From: Trichodelitschia bisporula
Taxonomy: Eukaryota; Ascomycota; Dothideomycetes; Phaeotrichales; Phaeotrichaceae
DNA: 64,000 nucleotides
NCBI GenBank assembly: GCA_010356995.1
Contig: ML996694.1
Span: 515,676 to 579,675, forward strand
Direction: 5' to 3'
This document shows, piece after piece, positions 1 to 11,163 of this stretch. The stretch's first letter is position 1, and each line of letters opens with the position of its first letter. The notes beneath the pieces were generated by a model. That model was not told the origin of the DNA. It was given only the letters and a program-made list of their open reading frames with translations, and did no database searches. Both the position numbers and the translations under genes were made by a program.

Positions 1-1963
1 ACTGGTCGCACACCCCCAAGATCTGAGCGATGTTGAATACGATGAGGAGCAAGCACGACAGGGCCAGAGAGAACCCCGAAAGGGCGCGTACAACAGCCGC
101 ATTGAGCAGATTCTTTACGAGAATCCCGACCTCCCCATACTCATCACCTATGCCGGGAAGAATCCGGAAAGTGGAGGAAGCTTTATCACCTACACTGTCA
201 AAACTGGGGTTCGTCAGGCGTCCATGTCTAGCTTCTATTGAGTTGACCGCTTGTAGGACTTGGAAGTGCGTCGGCGGTATTCGGAGTTTGCGTCTTTGCG
301 CCAGACTTTAGTCAACTTGCACCCCACACTCATTATTCCTCCCATCCCTGAAAAGCATACTATGGCAGACTATGCCGCAAAGCCAACCAAGGCCAAGGAA
401 GACGCAGGCATTATCGAATTGCGAAAACGGATGCTGGCGGTTTTCTTAAACCGCTGCAGACGCATGAATCAGGTGAGAGAGGATGACGTGTGGTGGAGAT
501 TTCTGGATCCGAATGTCAGCTGGGTAAGGCGATGCGATCCTCTTGTTAAGCTGGTATGAGATTCTAACTGTGCATCTATCGCAAGAACGAGGTTCTCCAC
601 ACGCCGCCCGCTTCGTTGATCCCCAAGCAGATTCTGAAGGCCCCACCTCTCAACCCGGCCAACCCAAAGCCTGGTCATGCTTTTCTTCCGATACCATCAG
701 CATCTGCCAAGCTGAAGGCATCCGGCAGCACTACATCGACAGGAATGCCTACATCCCCGCCTGCCCATGCCGCCATGCCTTCTGCTGCCGCGCATACTAC
801 ACCTGGACCACAATTCCTCCGGTTCCCACCAACTTCACAGAACTTGTCGGAAGAAGACCTGGATCCTTACTTCGTGAATTTCGAGTCTTCGTCGAAAGAA
901 CTGGAGAATCTTCTGCAAGGAAGCATGGAAAGGTTGAACCGAAGGTTTCTGAGTCACTATGCCCAAATTGCGGATGATATGTCCGACCTGGGAGCACGGT
1001 ACAATGGGTTCTCTTTATCGGAGCAAGCTCCAAGCCTAGCTGCTGCAATCGAAAAGACTGGCCAGGCTGTCGACAGCACGTACATTGCTACAGGGGAACT
1101 CTCATCCCAACTCAGCGCCAATTTTGCGGAACCTATGCGAGAGAATGCGCAGTTCGCTGGCGTCGTTCGCAGCGTTTTGCGCTACCGCGTCCTAAAGCGC
1201 GTTCAGGAAGAAATGACAGCGGACGAGCTGAACAGGAAGCGAGCCCAGCTCGCACAACTCCGCGAACAGGAGGAGCAATCCCAACGCATGAGCTCGACTT
1301 TGAGCCATTATTCAGCTCCACCGCCCAAAACACCTCGCCGCTCCTTATCTTCGGCCTCACGGACAAGCACAGAGCGCTCCCGAGCTGAAGACGACGTTGA
1401 ATCCGTTGACTCTGACTTTCCTCCGACCCATGGAGATCTCACGCCGCCCTCGGCTAGTCAAGGCACGTCGGAGGCAGCTACTCCCGGCACTAATCATAAA
1501 AAGAGCTCGAGCGGGAACTTCATCTCGAATAAGATATTCGGCCGCCTCAATCATGCTTTTCAAGGGATCGTTGACTCTGATCCTGTTAAAAGCAGGCAGG
1601 ACCTGATCGGTAAAACGAGCGAGCAGGTCAAGCAGGTCAGCTTGGCATACTAGATCCTTTCGATCGTTGCTAACGTGCGCTGCAGCTTGAGCAAGCCCTT
1701 GTGGTTTCACATGTTGATGTCAAGGAAGCCAGCGCAGACGTTCTTAAGGACTTGAAGAGATTCCAAGTTGAGAAGGAAGAGGATCTGAAACGGTACATGG
1801 TGAGGGACTCTTCTTATACGCATTTGCTTTGCTGGACTGACCTAATATGGTGCAGATTGCATTTGCCAAATGTCACATCGACTGGGCAAGACGGAATCAA
1901 GCGGCCTGGGAAGAGGCGAAGGCTGAAGTGGGGAACATTGAACCGAGTCACTCAAGAGAGTAA
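1..1963 (+). CDS. snx41: Sorting nexin Snx41 (PX-BAR), 5' end outside window
   Basis: This is a PX-domain sorting nexin of the Snx41/Atg20 group, which binds PI3P on endosomes and works in endosomal recycling and selective autophagy. The frame is already open at the window edge, so the N-terminus is missing. I read exons 1-208, 257-523, 586-1635, 1686-1799 and 1856-1963; all phases close and the introns are 48-62 bp. The PX domain spans exons 1-2 (NPDLPILITYAGKN, then DLEVRRRYSEFASLR with the lipid-binding RRYSEF core, and PPIPEKH). A linker rich in Pro/Ala/Ser follows, then a long helical BAR-like region (LSEEDLDPYFVNFESS and the DLKRFQVEKEEDLKRYM stretch) that ends near FAKCHIDWARRNQAAWEEAK. 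Snx41 is preferred over Atg20 from remembered family sequence; a search would settle that. The PX/BAR call itself is firm. Confidence 0.88.
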
Positions 1964-2401
1964 ACTCCCGTTTCCCCCACCTGGAGACCACCATCGACGA
2001 GCTTGCTCCCATCAGCTAAAGTTCCGGGACCCCAATGATATGGTGTTATCGATCTATTCATCGTGCCCATTTTCCACTTTATACCCCCAATGTACGTTTT
2101 GTTTCCCCTGATGGTCCCACACGAGCGATGGGCTGTGACACAATGCCGGATATTTAGAAGCTTCTGAGGTAAACATTATCAATCTTCATGATCCGCATGA
2201 CCCAACCATCTAGTCCTTAGTCTTCCGACGTACTTACACTGGGAAACTATCATTACACTGCTTCCTGTTCTATGCGTAGCAAAGGGCTAGACGCAAACTT
2301 CCATATCGTGAAACCCCAGCTGAATACGCCATTGAACCGAGTATCAAAGACGCCAATACCAATGTTAAACGGTAGATGCCGTCATTTTGAGCTCTCTTAG
2401 A
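1964..2401. other. Convergent 3' intergenic region snx41/pic2
   Basis: This is the space between two genes that converge. It should hold both 3' UTRs. I see no further gene, repeat or structured element in it. Confidence 0.6.
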
Positions 2402-3547
2402 TCAGTGGCCACCCGTGGTCGGAAGCTTCCGGAGTTAGTCAGATCAAAGTCTCATATGGGAAGTACCACTTACCCCAAGGTATACTTTGAATGTGTCATA
2501 AATAAGCCACTGAAGCCCTGTAAGTGTACCAATCATCACAATTCTGACCGGAAGTCCGTTCCAGAGACCCTTGAACCCGATGTTGCCATAGAGCCTCGAA
2601 ACCGCGGACAAAGCTCCCTCGCCAGCTAAAACGCGTCAGTTCTCATCGCAGTTATACCACTCGACTACTCACGCTTCCGATGGCTGTTCAGCTCCGACAC
2701 CATGACATCAGCCGGGTGCGACACCACCGCCGCACCGATACCCGCAATATAGCCCCCGAGGAACGACACGCCCGTCTGCTGAATCGATGTATATGAGTCC
2801 TTGGGCTTGCCCATGAACTTGTAGATCTGCTCGACCGCCTTCTCAAACGTCGCAAACTTGACCATGGTGTAGGGAATCTGCCTTCCCCACAGCGGGTAAA
2901 TCCCTTTATACAACCCGCGCACGCCCTCTTCGCGAAACGCCCGTCTCAAGCCCTCGCGCAGCGTGTGTGCATAGGGCGGGACGGTGGTCTGCATGCGCAC
3001 CTTGAGCGCCTCCCAGGGGCACAGCGCGATGTCGGCGAAGAATTCGGCACTGGCGCTTGCGGCGAGGTACACGAGGGTTTTGTTGGTGTTGGGAAAGAGG
3101 CGCTCGCCATACGTGTATTTGAAGATCTCGTAGAAGCCGTATTTCCCTGCGCCTTGGAGGGAGTATCCAACCAGTGTTGGCGACCATCCCAGGAAGATGC
3201 CGCGTACACCCGAGGATTTCATGATGGCTCGGAAGCCGGCCATGTTGGAGGAGTACAGCTTGGGATCGACCTGACGCCGGGTTTTGACCTGTAGGTGTGA
3301 GTGAAGCTGGTTATGGGGTTCCTTTGCGTACTAAGCGGTACGTACGAGGTCCAGCGGCGTGATTGCTGTGTGCGTGGGGCCGCATGCTAGAGCCAGTTAG
3401 CATTCTGGTATGGGATATCCGGCCTTGTCATAGCAGCGTACCAATTACTCCGCCGAGGGTGCATGCTGCAAAGTATGTGGGCGAGAAGGGCTCAATTCTG
3501 CCCTTACTAGGGTGTGGCATGCTCGGAATTTTAGATCGATCCATCAT
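2402..3547 (-). CDS. pic2: Mitochondrial phosphate carrier, Pic2 type
   Basis: A mitochondrial carrier family protein of 312 residues that moves phosphate (and, in yeast Pic2, copper) across the inner membrane. Exons on the minus strand are 3547-3442, 3386-3346, 3288-2673, 2625-2474 and 2425-2402; all five phases close. The three carrier repeats carry P-x-D/E-x-x-K/R signatures: ITPLDLVKTRRQ in repeat 1, [12 protein letters not shown] in repeat 2, [12 protein letters not shown] in repeat 3. The motif [14 protein letters not shown] is typical of Pic2 rather than Mir1. The last exon codes only LPTTGGH and the stop. The start is uncertain: ATG codons lie at 3547, 3544 and 3520 in the same frame, and the frame stays open further upstream. 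There is no obvious long presequence, as expected for carriers. The product is well supported; the start choice is moderate. Confidence 0.93.
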
Positions 3548-4407
3548 TGACTTGATTGAGAGAATGTAGGCTTCGGGTAAGGAGGAGGAGCAAGTCGTGT
3601 ACTGTAGATGTTGACAAAGACAATCGGGGCACTCGAAACTTCCTACAATAACAATGGCGCACGAAGAAAGAGAAGGAGATAAAGAGAAGGAAGCGTTATC
3701 TGTGATAACCAGAAAGAAGGATATGCAAGATGCTTTCAAGTGCTTATTAAGTGCGCCAATTGATATGCTGGGTGAAATGTCTCAAGCTTGCTCCATAGCC
3801 CGCCAAGTCGCGCAAGCCAGTGACGTAATGAAGGGTTCCGCATCCCCCTCCCACATGTCACTCCCCCGCTCATGCCGTCCCACGCAATCCCAAAGATCTC
3901 CTTTGATCAGCAGAGCGGAACCAGTTCCGGGTCTGGTTCAAAGCTTCACCCAAAGATAACGTTACGGGATCCTCCTCAATGGCGTCAGGAAAAGTGTTAC
4001 AAAACTGTATGTATTTGTATATAAATGTACCAAAGTGTGTCAACCCATCTATAGACTCTCAGGATATTATCCCCCCCAGCTCCCAAAAAAGTCAAGCGAG
4101 ACACCAGTTCCCTGCGTACGATGAGACAACACAGATCCAACCAGATACCTTTCCTCCCACAACCTGCGAATGCTTCCGCCCAAGACCCCGAAACCGACGA
4201 ATGCTCCTCATGTATATGCTTGAACAGACCTTAACCTCACCAGCTACCATGCCATCTGTTTAGGCCAGCACCTGAGCAAAGATAAAGGAGTGGGGAAACG
4301 ACACGCTAGAAAAAGGCCACCTATGCTCAACATTTGTCGACAGGCAACATAACACCGCCAAAATGCCATATCAACAACCACATCTAACCCATACCAGGAC
4401 AAGTGGC
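3548..4407. other. Intergenic: pic2 upstream region and cdc4 3' side
   Basis: The stretch carries the probable promoter and leader of pic2 and the 3' UTR of cdc4, both minus strand. Short open frames here (for example 3654-3959 and 3979-4263) have no recognisable protein features. Nothing else was seen. Confidence 0.5.
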
Positions 4408-6612
4408 CTAGGTCCTTTCACCTCCCGGCAAGACATCCTCCATCTTAACGTCCGTATCTTCACCAGCAGCATTTACAGCGGATGCCTCACCCGGATTCTC
4501 ATACTCAATCATCTGCTGGTCAGGCATGCTGACCGGACTGCCTGAGCGGAGCTCGTCGGCGTACTCTTCTTCAGGCGGCGAGAAGGACCAGACCTTGGAG
4601 AATTAGCTCAGGACTAACATCAACAAAGCCACTACTCACCTCCATGACAGTTCGCTGGTTCCGGCTGGCCATTATCACCGCCTTCTCTTCCTCAAACACC
4701 ACTCTCCACACCTGATCGGCAGGTTGGCTCAGTTCGCGGACTAGGTTGCCCTTCTTTAAATCCCACACCTTCACACGACCGTCGCTGCCGCCACTAACGA
4801 TGCGAGTGTCGTCAAATTGCAGGCTAGTCACGCTGTTGTCGTGAGCCGCAAGGCGATGAATGGCTTGGTAGTCGGTCAAAGACCAAACGCGGACCGATCC
4901 GTCTGAGCCGCCGGTTACAAGGATATCGCCGCGCATCTGAAGTTGTCCCACCAGCGATGTGTGGCCCTGGAGCACGGCCAGGCAACGACTTCTCTGTTTA
5001 GTAACGCACTCAAGAAAGTCGGCGGCAATCACTCACCCATCTGTAGGATCCCACACCCTCACACTGGTGTCCAAGCTCCCAGTGGCGATCTTCTTGCCAT
5101 CGAAAGCCACTGCGTAAATCTGGCTGAAGTGGCCGCTGAGCGTCCGCAGGCATCTCCCCTCGGATATGCTCCAGATGCGAGCGAAAGTGTCGTAGCTGCC
5201 GGAGACGATAAGATCTCCGTGGATCTCCAGACAGCGTACGCTAGCAATGTGCCCGACTAGGACATGTTTGCAGATACCCTTTTGTATATCCCAAATCCGA
5301 AGTGTGGTATCGCGCGAACCAGAAACTGCCGTCGTCGCATCCGCCATTTTCAGGCACCGCACCGTTGACGTGTGTCCGCGCAGATTATGGACGCTCCTCC
5401 TGCGAAGGCGTCAATACGAGCACATCTGGCAATCAAATCTCTTACCCAGTTGCCATATTCCATACTCTGACATCTCTATCACAACCCCCGCTAACCAAGA
5501 TGTCGTCCCACGGAACCATGGCCCAAACCCCCATGGCATGGCCCTGAAGTGTCTTTTGGTGGCTTCCTTCCGTATCGAATACGTGGATTTTAGCGTTGTC
5601 AAGCGCGACCACAATGTACTTGTCGGTAAGATGAAGGCTGGTGACCACGCCCTGATCTGGTGTGATCTGCCGCTGGTCCATTTTGCCGCCAATGCGCCAG
5701 GCCGTCTCAACCATGTACCGCTGCTTGAAGTGCGACCGATACGACATGGCGGGTGGTCGTCTGCGTCCTTGCCGGGCGTTTCTACCACGATCCAAGCTCT
5801 GCGTCCGCAAATCTGAAGCGCCGCCCACACCTGGCATCGAGGTATGGCGGAAGGTGAAGCTGGAAGAGAATATGGGGTTTGGGTGGGGTGATGAGCTGGG
5901 CGTCTGCACAGCCCCAGACGAATGGGGCGGAGTGCGTTGCTCGACAGGCAGTCTGCGATATGAGTGCTTTTCGCAAAGCGCTTTCCACGCCATGTCGTCA
6001 CTAACAAGCTCGCGCCATCTTCTAGACACTTGGGACGAACGCGCGAGGGTTTGGGGATCGTCAATGAATGTGAGGACCTGGCAAGCATGTTAGCTAGCGT
6101 CAAGTTTATAAGCATGGCGTACTCACTCGAAGACACAGCTCATCCGGAAGAGACATAAACGGGTCCTTCTTCAGTCGCGGGCTCACAAAGTCCTGTACGA
6201 AAGCCAGTTGTTGGCTGGTACACATATTGAGCAGCTCTGCAAGACACCGCTGTTTCTCTGCATCGTTCATCACAGCGAAGCGCGCCCTCATATCGCGCGC
6301 ATTGTCGTCCTCATGTTCGGCAGCGGTGCTCCAGTCCGGCACGCGCTGCATCGGTGTAGGACTCGGGGCTGGAGTGGGTGGTGATGCAGGAGCCGAAGGG
6401 AGGGTATTGTGGGGGATTGTTGGAGACATTGGGCTACGCGGAGTATGGATTGGGCGAGCTTGTGGCCGTATCAGTGGCGCTTTTCGCTTGGGCAGCGACG
6501 AGGAGGACGCGAAGATGGATGCGGGAGGAGGCAGTTGTTCAAAGTCGTCGGCTAGATCCACAGATGTGCCTACTCTTCCTTCCTCAATATTGTCGAACAT
6601 GCCGTCATCCAT
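4408..6612 (-). CDS. cdc4: F-box and WD40 protein, Cdc4/Fbw7 family
   Basis: The substrate receptor of an SCF ubiquitin ligase: the F-box binds Skp1 and the WD40 propeller binds phosphorylated substrates. Minus-strand exons are 6612-6127, 6077-5446, 5399-5037, 4991-4640 and 4593-4408, giving 672 residues; introns are 45-49 bp. After an acidic, Pro/Ser-rich N-terminus comes an F-box (MSLPDELCLRVLTFIDD, RRWRELVSDDMAWK). Eight WD repeats then follow, the number expected for Cdc4, including LQGHAMGVWAMV, LRGHTSTVRCLK, LVGHIASVRCLE, LSGHFSQIYAVA and LQGHTSLVGQL. The C-terminus is acidic (DTDVKMEDVLPGG). The chosen ATG is the first in the open frame, but that frame stays open without an ATG to about 6790 and the sequence further upstream also looks coding, so the protein may be longer (see findings). 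Sulfur-regulator F-box/WD40 proteins are the nearest alternative; the propeller size favours Cdc4. Confidence 0.9.
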
Positions 6613-8269
6613 GATAGGGCCGGTTTTGGGGGATCGCAGATGGAATCGCAGGCCCAGGTTGAAGGAGCAGTACGGCTGGCCGGCGGGTCGGACGATGGGT
6701 CGGACGTGTCCACGTTTAACACAACGACGAGAACGGGCAGAACAGCCAGTAAGAGGCGGACGGCGCTGCTGCTGGACAATGCAGATTTAGCAGGTGTGTG
6801 CAAAGGCGATGCGAATAGCGGCGACGAGAGGAGACGATGGGGATGTGGAGCGCAAGTGTTTCAGGATGCTTGGTGCCAGCGGGTAGGGGAATGAGCCGCA
6901 AAGCAAGACAAGCTTGCCGGTCGTGACGAGGATGTCGTCCTTCTTCACTCGACCAAAGACATCCGGAGTGAGCGAAGTAGATGGTGTGTGTGGTTCCTGG
7001 GGGGGAGTCTGTCACTGAAGGAATCGAGGAGGCTGGCTGGCGCTTGAAGCGTCGTTCGGTTGATGATGATTTTGCCGGGGAGTCGGGGAGAGACTGGGGG
7101 TAGGGGGGGTTGGCGTGCGATGTGGGAGGAGATGGTGGTAGGTAGGAAAGGTGGGTGTGCGAGAAGAGGGAGGCAAAGGGGAGACCTCTTCGGCCTCAGG
7201 CTTTAGGAGGGTGGGGAATGAATGAGAGAGGATGAGAGTTTGGGAGGGGGTGGGGTGTGTGGTTTACGTGGGTGGATCAGTGGGATGCTGTCAGATAGTA
7301 CGTATTGAACGGTATGGGAGGAAGGTTTGGCTGGTCTGGCGGTTGCACTGCTGGGGAGGCGGGAGGTTCCAGCGTCGCGAGCGTTGCGAGTAGTGTGCAC
7401 GCAGCAGACGCAGCAGTCAACGTGTAGAGTGGCCACCAGTAGTGGGGGGGGGGGGTGGGTGGATATGGTGGGCATAAGGTGGGTCATTTTCTCGGTGGGG
7501 AAGAGAGAGTGAGCCTTGAAGGGCGGAAGTGCGCGCTGTTACAGTACTTTACTTTGGAGCGAGAGTGGAGATACCGAAGACCCAGGCCCTGCAAAGCAAA
7601 ACGCAAACTTCAACAAGACCTGCCACTGTTTAACCACTACACTATGAAGAGCGCGCATCCTTTGACCTAAAATCTCCTTGTCTTTATCCTTCTCTCACCT
7701 TACTGCGGATGTACGTACGGTATACCTGGGCTTGCCCCTCTGGCTCTCTCTTATGCTTCAACTTGAGTGTATACGGATGTAGATGCAGCAAACAACCCCA
7801 ACTGGACGACCGCCTTCATCCGCCACCCTTACTCGTACTGTTGCTCAAATTCGTAGCATCGACGTCCTTCCCTCCCTCACCTCTTACTATAGTAGGGTCG
7901 GGGCCCCTTGAACCGAATCAAAAATGACATCGTTCGCAACCACCCACCTTATGTACCCCAACTGAAATTGGACCTCGAGAATGCTGTGGCTGCTGCCAGA
8001 AGCGTACAGAGATATGATGCGTACGAGCAATAACATCCTCCTCCTCCTCCTCCTCCTCCTCCTCCTCTACCGACCACAACCTACCACCACCTCCCACCGC
8101 CTACCACTACCGCCGTGCCCTTCTTTGGAATGTCGTGGCGTATGTTCACCATACTTTCACTACGTCACCGGATAGCAATTCGCACACGTTCTTTTTCACG
8201 GTCACAGCATTCTTGACTTTCTCTCCCGCTTTCAATTTCCACTACCCGCTCCGCTTATCCGCCTCGTCC
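6613..8269. other. Long 5' region of cdc4 with coding-like sequence; AA9 3' side
   Basis: The cdc4-proximal part (to about 7260) reads like protein on the minus strand in two frames and may hold missed 5' exons. Beyond about 7300 I see only low-complexity sequence: a run of 12 G at 7444-7455, several G-rich clusters around 7081-7112, and a CTC microsatellite near 8037-8067. The part next to 8269 should be the 3' UTR of the AA9 gene. Confidence 0.5.
8037..8067. repeat. (CTC)n microsatellite
   Basis: About ten uninterrupted CTC units lie between the cdc4 upstream region and the AA9 gene. It does not fall in a supported coding exon. Confidence 0.95.
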
Positions 8270-9141
8270 CTAACAAGTCCAAACCGGTGGCCCTGGAATC
8301 GAATAGTTCTTGAAATTGTTGTAAATGTTGGCCGTATACCCAGGGTCCGTCTTCTTAAACGCTCCCGGGATACTGACAAGAGGGCTAGGATTTCCGTTTC
8401 CACCTCCAGTCACCTTCACTTGAGCGCAGTTGACGTAAAACTGCGGTGCACCCCCGGGATTGTGGATGCCAAGTTGTTGAATCCGCAGGAGATAGTCGCC
8501 GGATGGCAAGCACTTCGGAATCTGGACCACAAAGCTTTCTACGCCGCGTCAGTCCTGTGTTGAGCAACATGGACAAGTCACCTACTCTGCGTACACTTCT
8601 CCCAGCTGCCGCCGGGAAACGTTGGTCCGATGTCCTGTTGCCAGTCAGTACCTCTCAGCCCGCCTCAGTATCCAGTGCCCACTTTGATCTTGAACCATGG
8701 TGTGCTTCCGTCGGCCTCAGCTGCATTTGCCACCTTTGTCATGTAAAATGACACCGGTCCTTGGTGATACACTGCCGTGTCGGCCGTCCATGTCACACTG
8801 GAGCCAGCAGCAACCGGAAGTGTCTCTGTTGAGGCGCCGCTGCTTCCACCCACATTGCAGCGTAGGTCCAGTGATGCAAGATCTGTACGGCATTACTTCG
8901 AGATGTCTTACCCGCTGATTGTTTTGATATTACTCACCAACGACCGGCGAGTTGCGGTTCGTGTTATGTCGAACGTATTGGTACTCGGCCCCTTTGGCAC
9001 CACTGGTACTTACAGCCTGGAATATGTCTGCCACCATAGGTCAATGCAGGCTTCTGGATTGGCCTCATTGCACTTACAGTGAGCCTCCGCCGCATAACTT
9101 AGCAGCACAGCTCCGAGGGAGAGGATATGAGCAGTCTTCAT
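8270..9141 (-). CDS. AA9 lytic polysaccharide monooxygenase, secreted
   Basis: A copper enzyme (formerly GH61) that cleaves cellulose or other plant polysaccharides oxidatively outside the cell. Minus-strand exons 9141-9078, 9027-8938, 8882-8683, 8634-8597 and 8534-8270 give 218 residues. A 20-residue signal peptide ([20 protein letters not shown]) is followed directly by His21, which becomes the N-terminal brace histidine. The second brace histidine is His91 (VYHQGPV) and the axial tyrosine is Tyr164 (QFYVNCAQV), with the usual Gln two residues before it. His155 (GIHNPGG) fits the second shell. The protein is a bare catalytic domain with a short C-terminal tail (GPPVWTC) and no cellulose-binding module. 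The first intron begins one base after the His codon. Donors GTGGGC and GTGTAC for introns 3 and 4 are weak but phases close and the resulting protein is canonical ([18 protein letters not shown]). Substrate cannot be told from sequence. Confidence 0.92.
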
Positions 9142-9851
9142 GCTGAGCCAAGAGGAACGGCAAGATCGATTCTGATATTGAAGCTTGAGGGAGATCTGCC
9201 CTGGTCCGAAATCAAAGATTTCTATTCTCCAGATGATTGCAACTTTCACTCAGCTACCCAGCTACAGTAATATACCACCAGACACCAGATCCTTCTCTCG
9301 TTGCGACAACCCATCCGCCCAATCGTAATCTAATCCTCTCGGAGCTCCAACTCTCATATTAATTGGATTCTGGGCGGAGTACTACTGCTCCGCAATGCCG
9401 CAAGCATATAGAGGCCAATGCTATGTGCATCTGACACCCGTTCCCCTAGTTGCTTAATGGTCGCTTCGGGCGGCTTTTCGATGACCGAACTTCCGACGGA
9501 GAGGCCAGAATGCTCGCTCTCCGTCATTGTGTAGTTTCTCGGATGCTCCGAGTTTGTCGGTATTGGCGGAAAATCGCCCATAATTTGCCGAGGTCTTGGA
9601 TATAGTGACAGGCGTGACACACCTCCCACCATGTGGTGCTAGACGCCAGAGGCTCAGCCACTTCTCAAATTCTGAGACGAGCTTCCGAATTTGACTAGGC
9701 CGCCGGCTCCCTCGTCCCGATCCAGGAAACATCTGTTTATATTTGCCTTTGAAATCCCAACTCCGGCTGCGAAAGCTATCAAGAAGGCCGAAAGGCCCTT
9801 GGCCGGAAGCAAGGAAAAATCCTGAAAAAAATATGTACACGTGACCGAAAT
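9142..9851. other. Intergenic: AA9 promoter and 3' side of the homeodomain-C2H2 gene
   Basis: It should hold the AA9 promoter and the 3' UTR of the next minus-strand gene. A short perfect inverted repeat, GCGGAG and CTCCGC with an 8-base loop, lies near 9373-9392. No gene is supported. Confidence 0.5.
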
Positions 9852-11163
9852 TCATTCAACTCCGGTAATGATCCCACCCGGTCCACCCGTCCAGGAGGCC
9901 ATATCCAGTCCGTCATCGAAATGAGCGGCCAAATGCTCCATTCGATTAGACCAGGACGTCAGGAGATCATGACAAAACCCACAGCGGAAGAGCAGGTTTC
10001 GGTTGACCGGCTTCCCCCAAGACGCAACCATCAACGGCGTTACGCGAGGCTGCCTGTGGACCTGTGCGAGATGTTGTTGCAGCTTGTCTTTCCTATTGAA
10101 GGTTCTCTCGCTCACTGGCCGGTTATAACACGTCTGGTACCCATGTGCAGCCTCAAGATGTTCCTCTGACAGAGGTGCTTCCTCGCAGAAGGCACAGACA
10201 TACTCCCCGGACTCTGACAGAAACGCTGGGAACTCCGGCATGCAGGTCCATTCTTCTTGAGGGAGATGCACAGTTTGTTCATGACGCTTCCAAGCGGATT
10301 TCTTTTCATAGGCCTGATTGCAGAATGTACATTGATACATCTTGCTTGGGTCTTTGGCACGGGAATCCAGAGAGTCGCTCGACGAGAAAAGGCGATTTGA
10401 ATGCAACCTCCTTCCCCTTCTGGGACCAAGTGAGGATGAAGAGCCAAAACTGGGATTCGACGATAGTGTGGATCCATCGCCGGACAATGAACCCTCGTCT
10501 GGAGGATTGGTCAATGGCGCAATGGAAGCACAACGTGCCGTTCAGCATTACTCACATTGGCTCAACCCTCGAGCACGAGCATTGGCAACGAAGGTCCTTA
10601 CTTGCTGTGTGGTCAGGCCAGTGAGGTGGGCCAAGGCATCCGCATCCTCTGCCTTGAGGTATGGGTTGTCAGAATTCATGTCCAACCAGCAATTAAGCAT
10701 CGACTTGGGACCCGCTGGGATTCGGAAGTTTTTGGAAGCTGTGCGGGAGTCCGTTGTAGAGTAGTCAGGCGGTAGCGTTGGCGTGGTAATTCCTGGGGGG
10801 AAATCACAGAAGCCATTTGGTGCTTCAGAGTCCAAATTCATGGGAAGTGTCAGGGCCTCTAACGCTTCAAATTCCGAATCCATGGGAACTGTCGGGGCTG
10901 TAGGCGTTGCATCCTGGAGTTCTTCATCTTCGCCGTACAGATCGAACATCAGTTTCGGCGAATGCTGGTTACCGGACCGTTCGTTGATGGTCGGGCCTGA
11001 TATCGTGGAAGATCCCCTGTCGGTCAGTTTTCTCAACATTGGCTAACGTACTACATACCTACCAGTCGTAATCGAAGGATGACAGCTGAGGGAAGTCCAT
11101 CCCCTCAATCATGAAATCTTTCCCTTCCGGGCCAATGAGCCAAGTAGGTAGAGTGTCCCCCAT
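9852..11163 (-). CDS. Homeodomain plus C2H2 zinc-finger regulator
   Basis: A nuclear DNA-binding protein of 402 residues from exons 11163-11063, 11016-10556 and 10498-9852 (minus). Residues about 141-187 form a homeobox KN-like half (NSDNPYLKAEDADAL, then LTGLTTQQVRTFVANARAR, the recognition helix with the V-x-x-F-x-x-N-x-R pattern). The exon ends just after this helix. Then comes a Ser-rich linker with a basic cluster (GPRRGRR), a classical finger at about 242-265 (YQCTFCNQAYEKKSAWKRH), a second Cys pair (YVCAFCEEAPLSEEH), a degenerate helix (FNRKDKLQQHLAQVH) and a last finger (FRCGFCHDLLTSWSN, HLAAHF). Fusions of a homeobox with C2H2 fingers are a known fungal group of mostly uncharacterised regulators. 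The gene diverges from the EBP-like gene across a 558-bp region with repeated AGGCCT sites. Targets are unknown. Confidence 0.85.
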
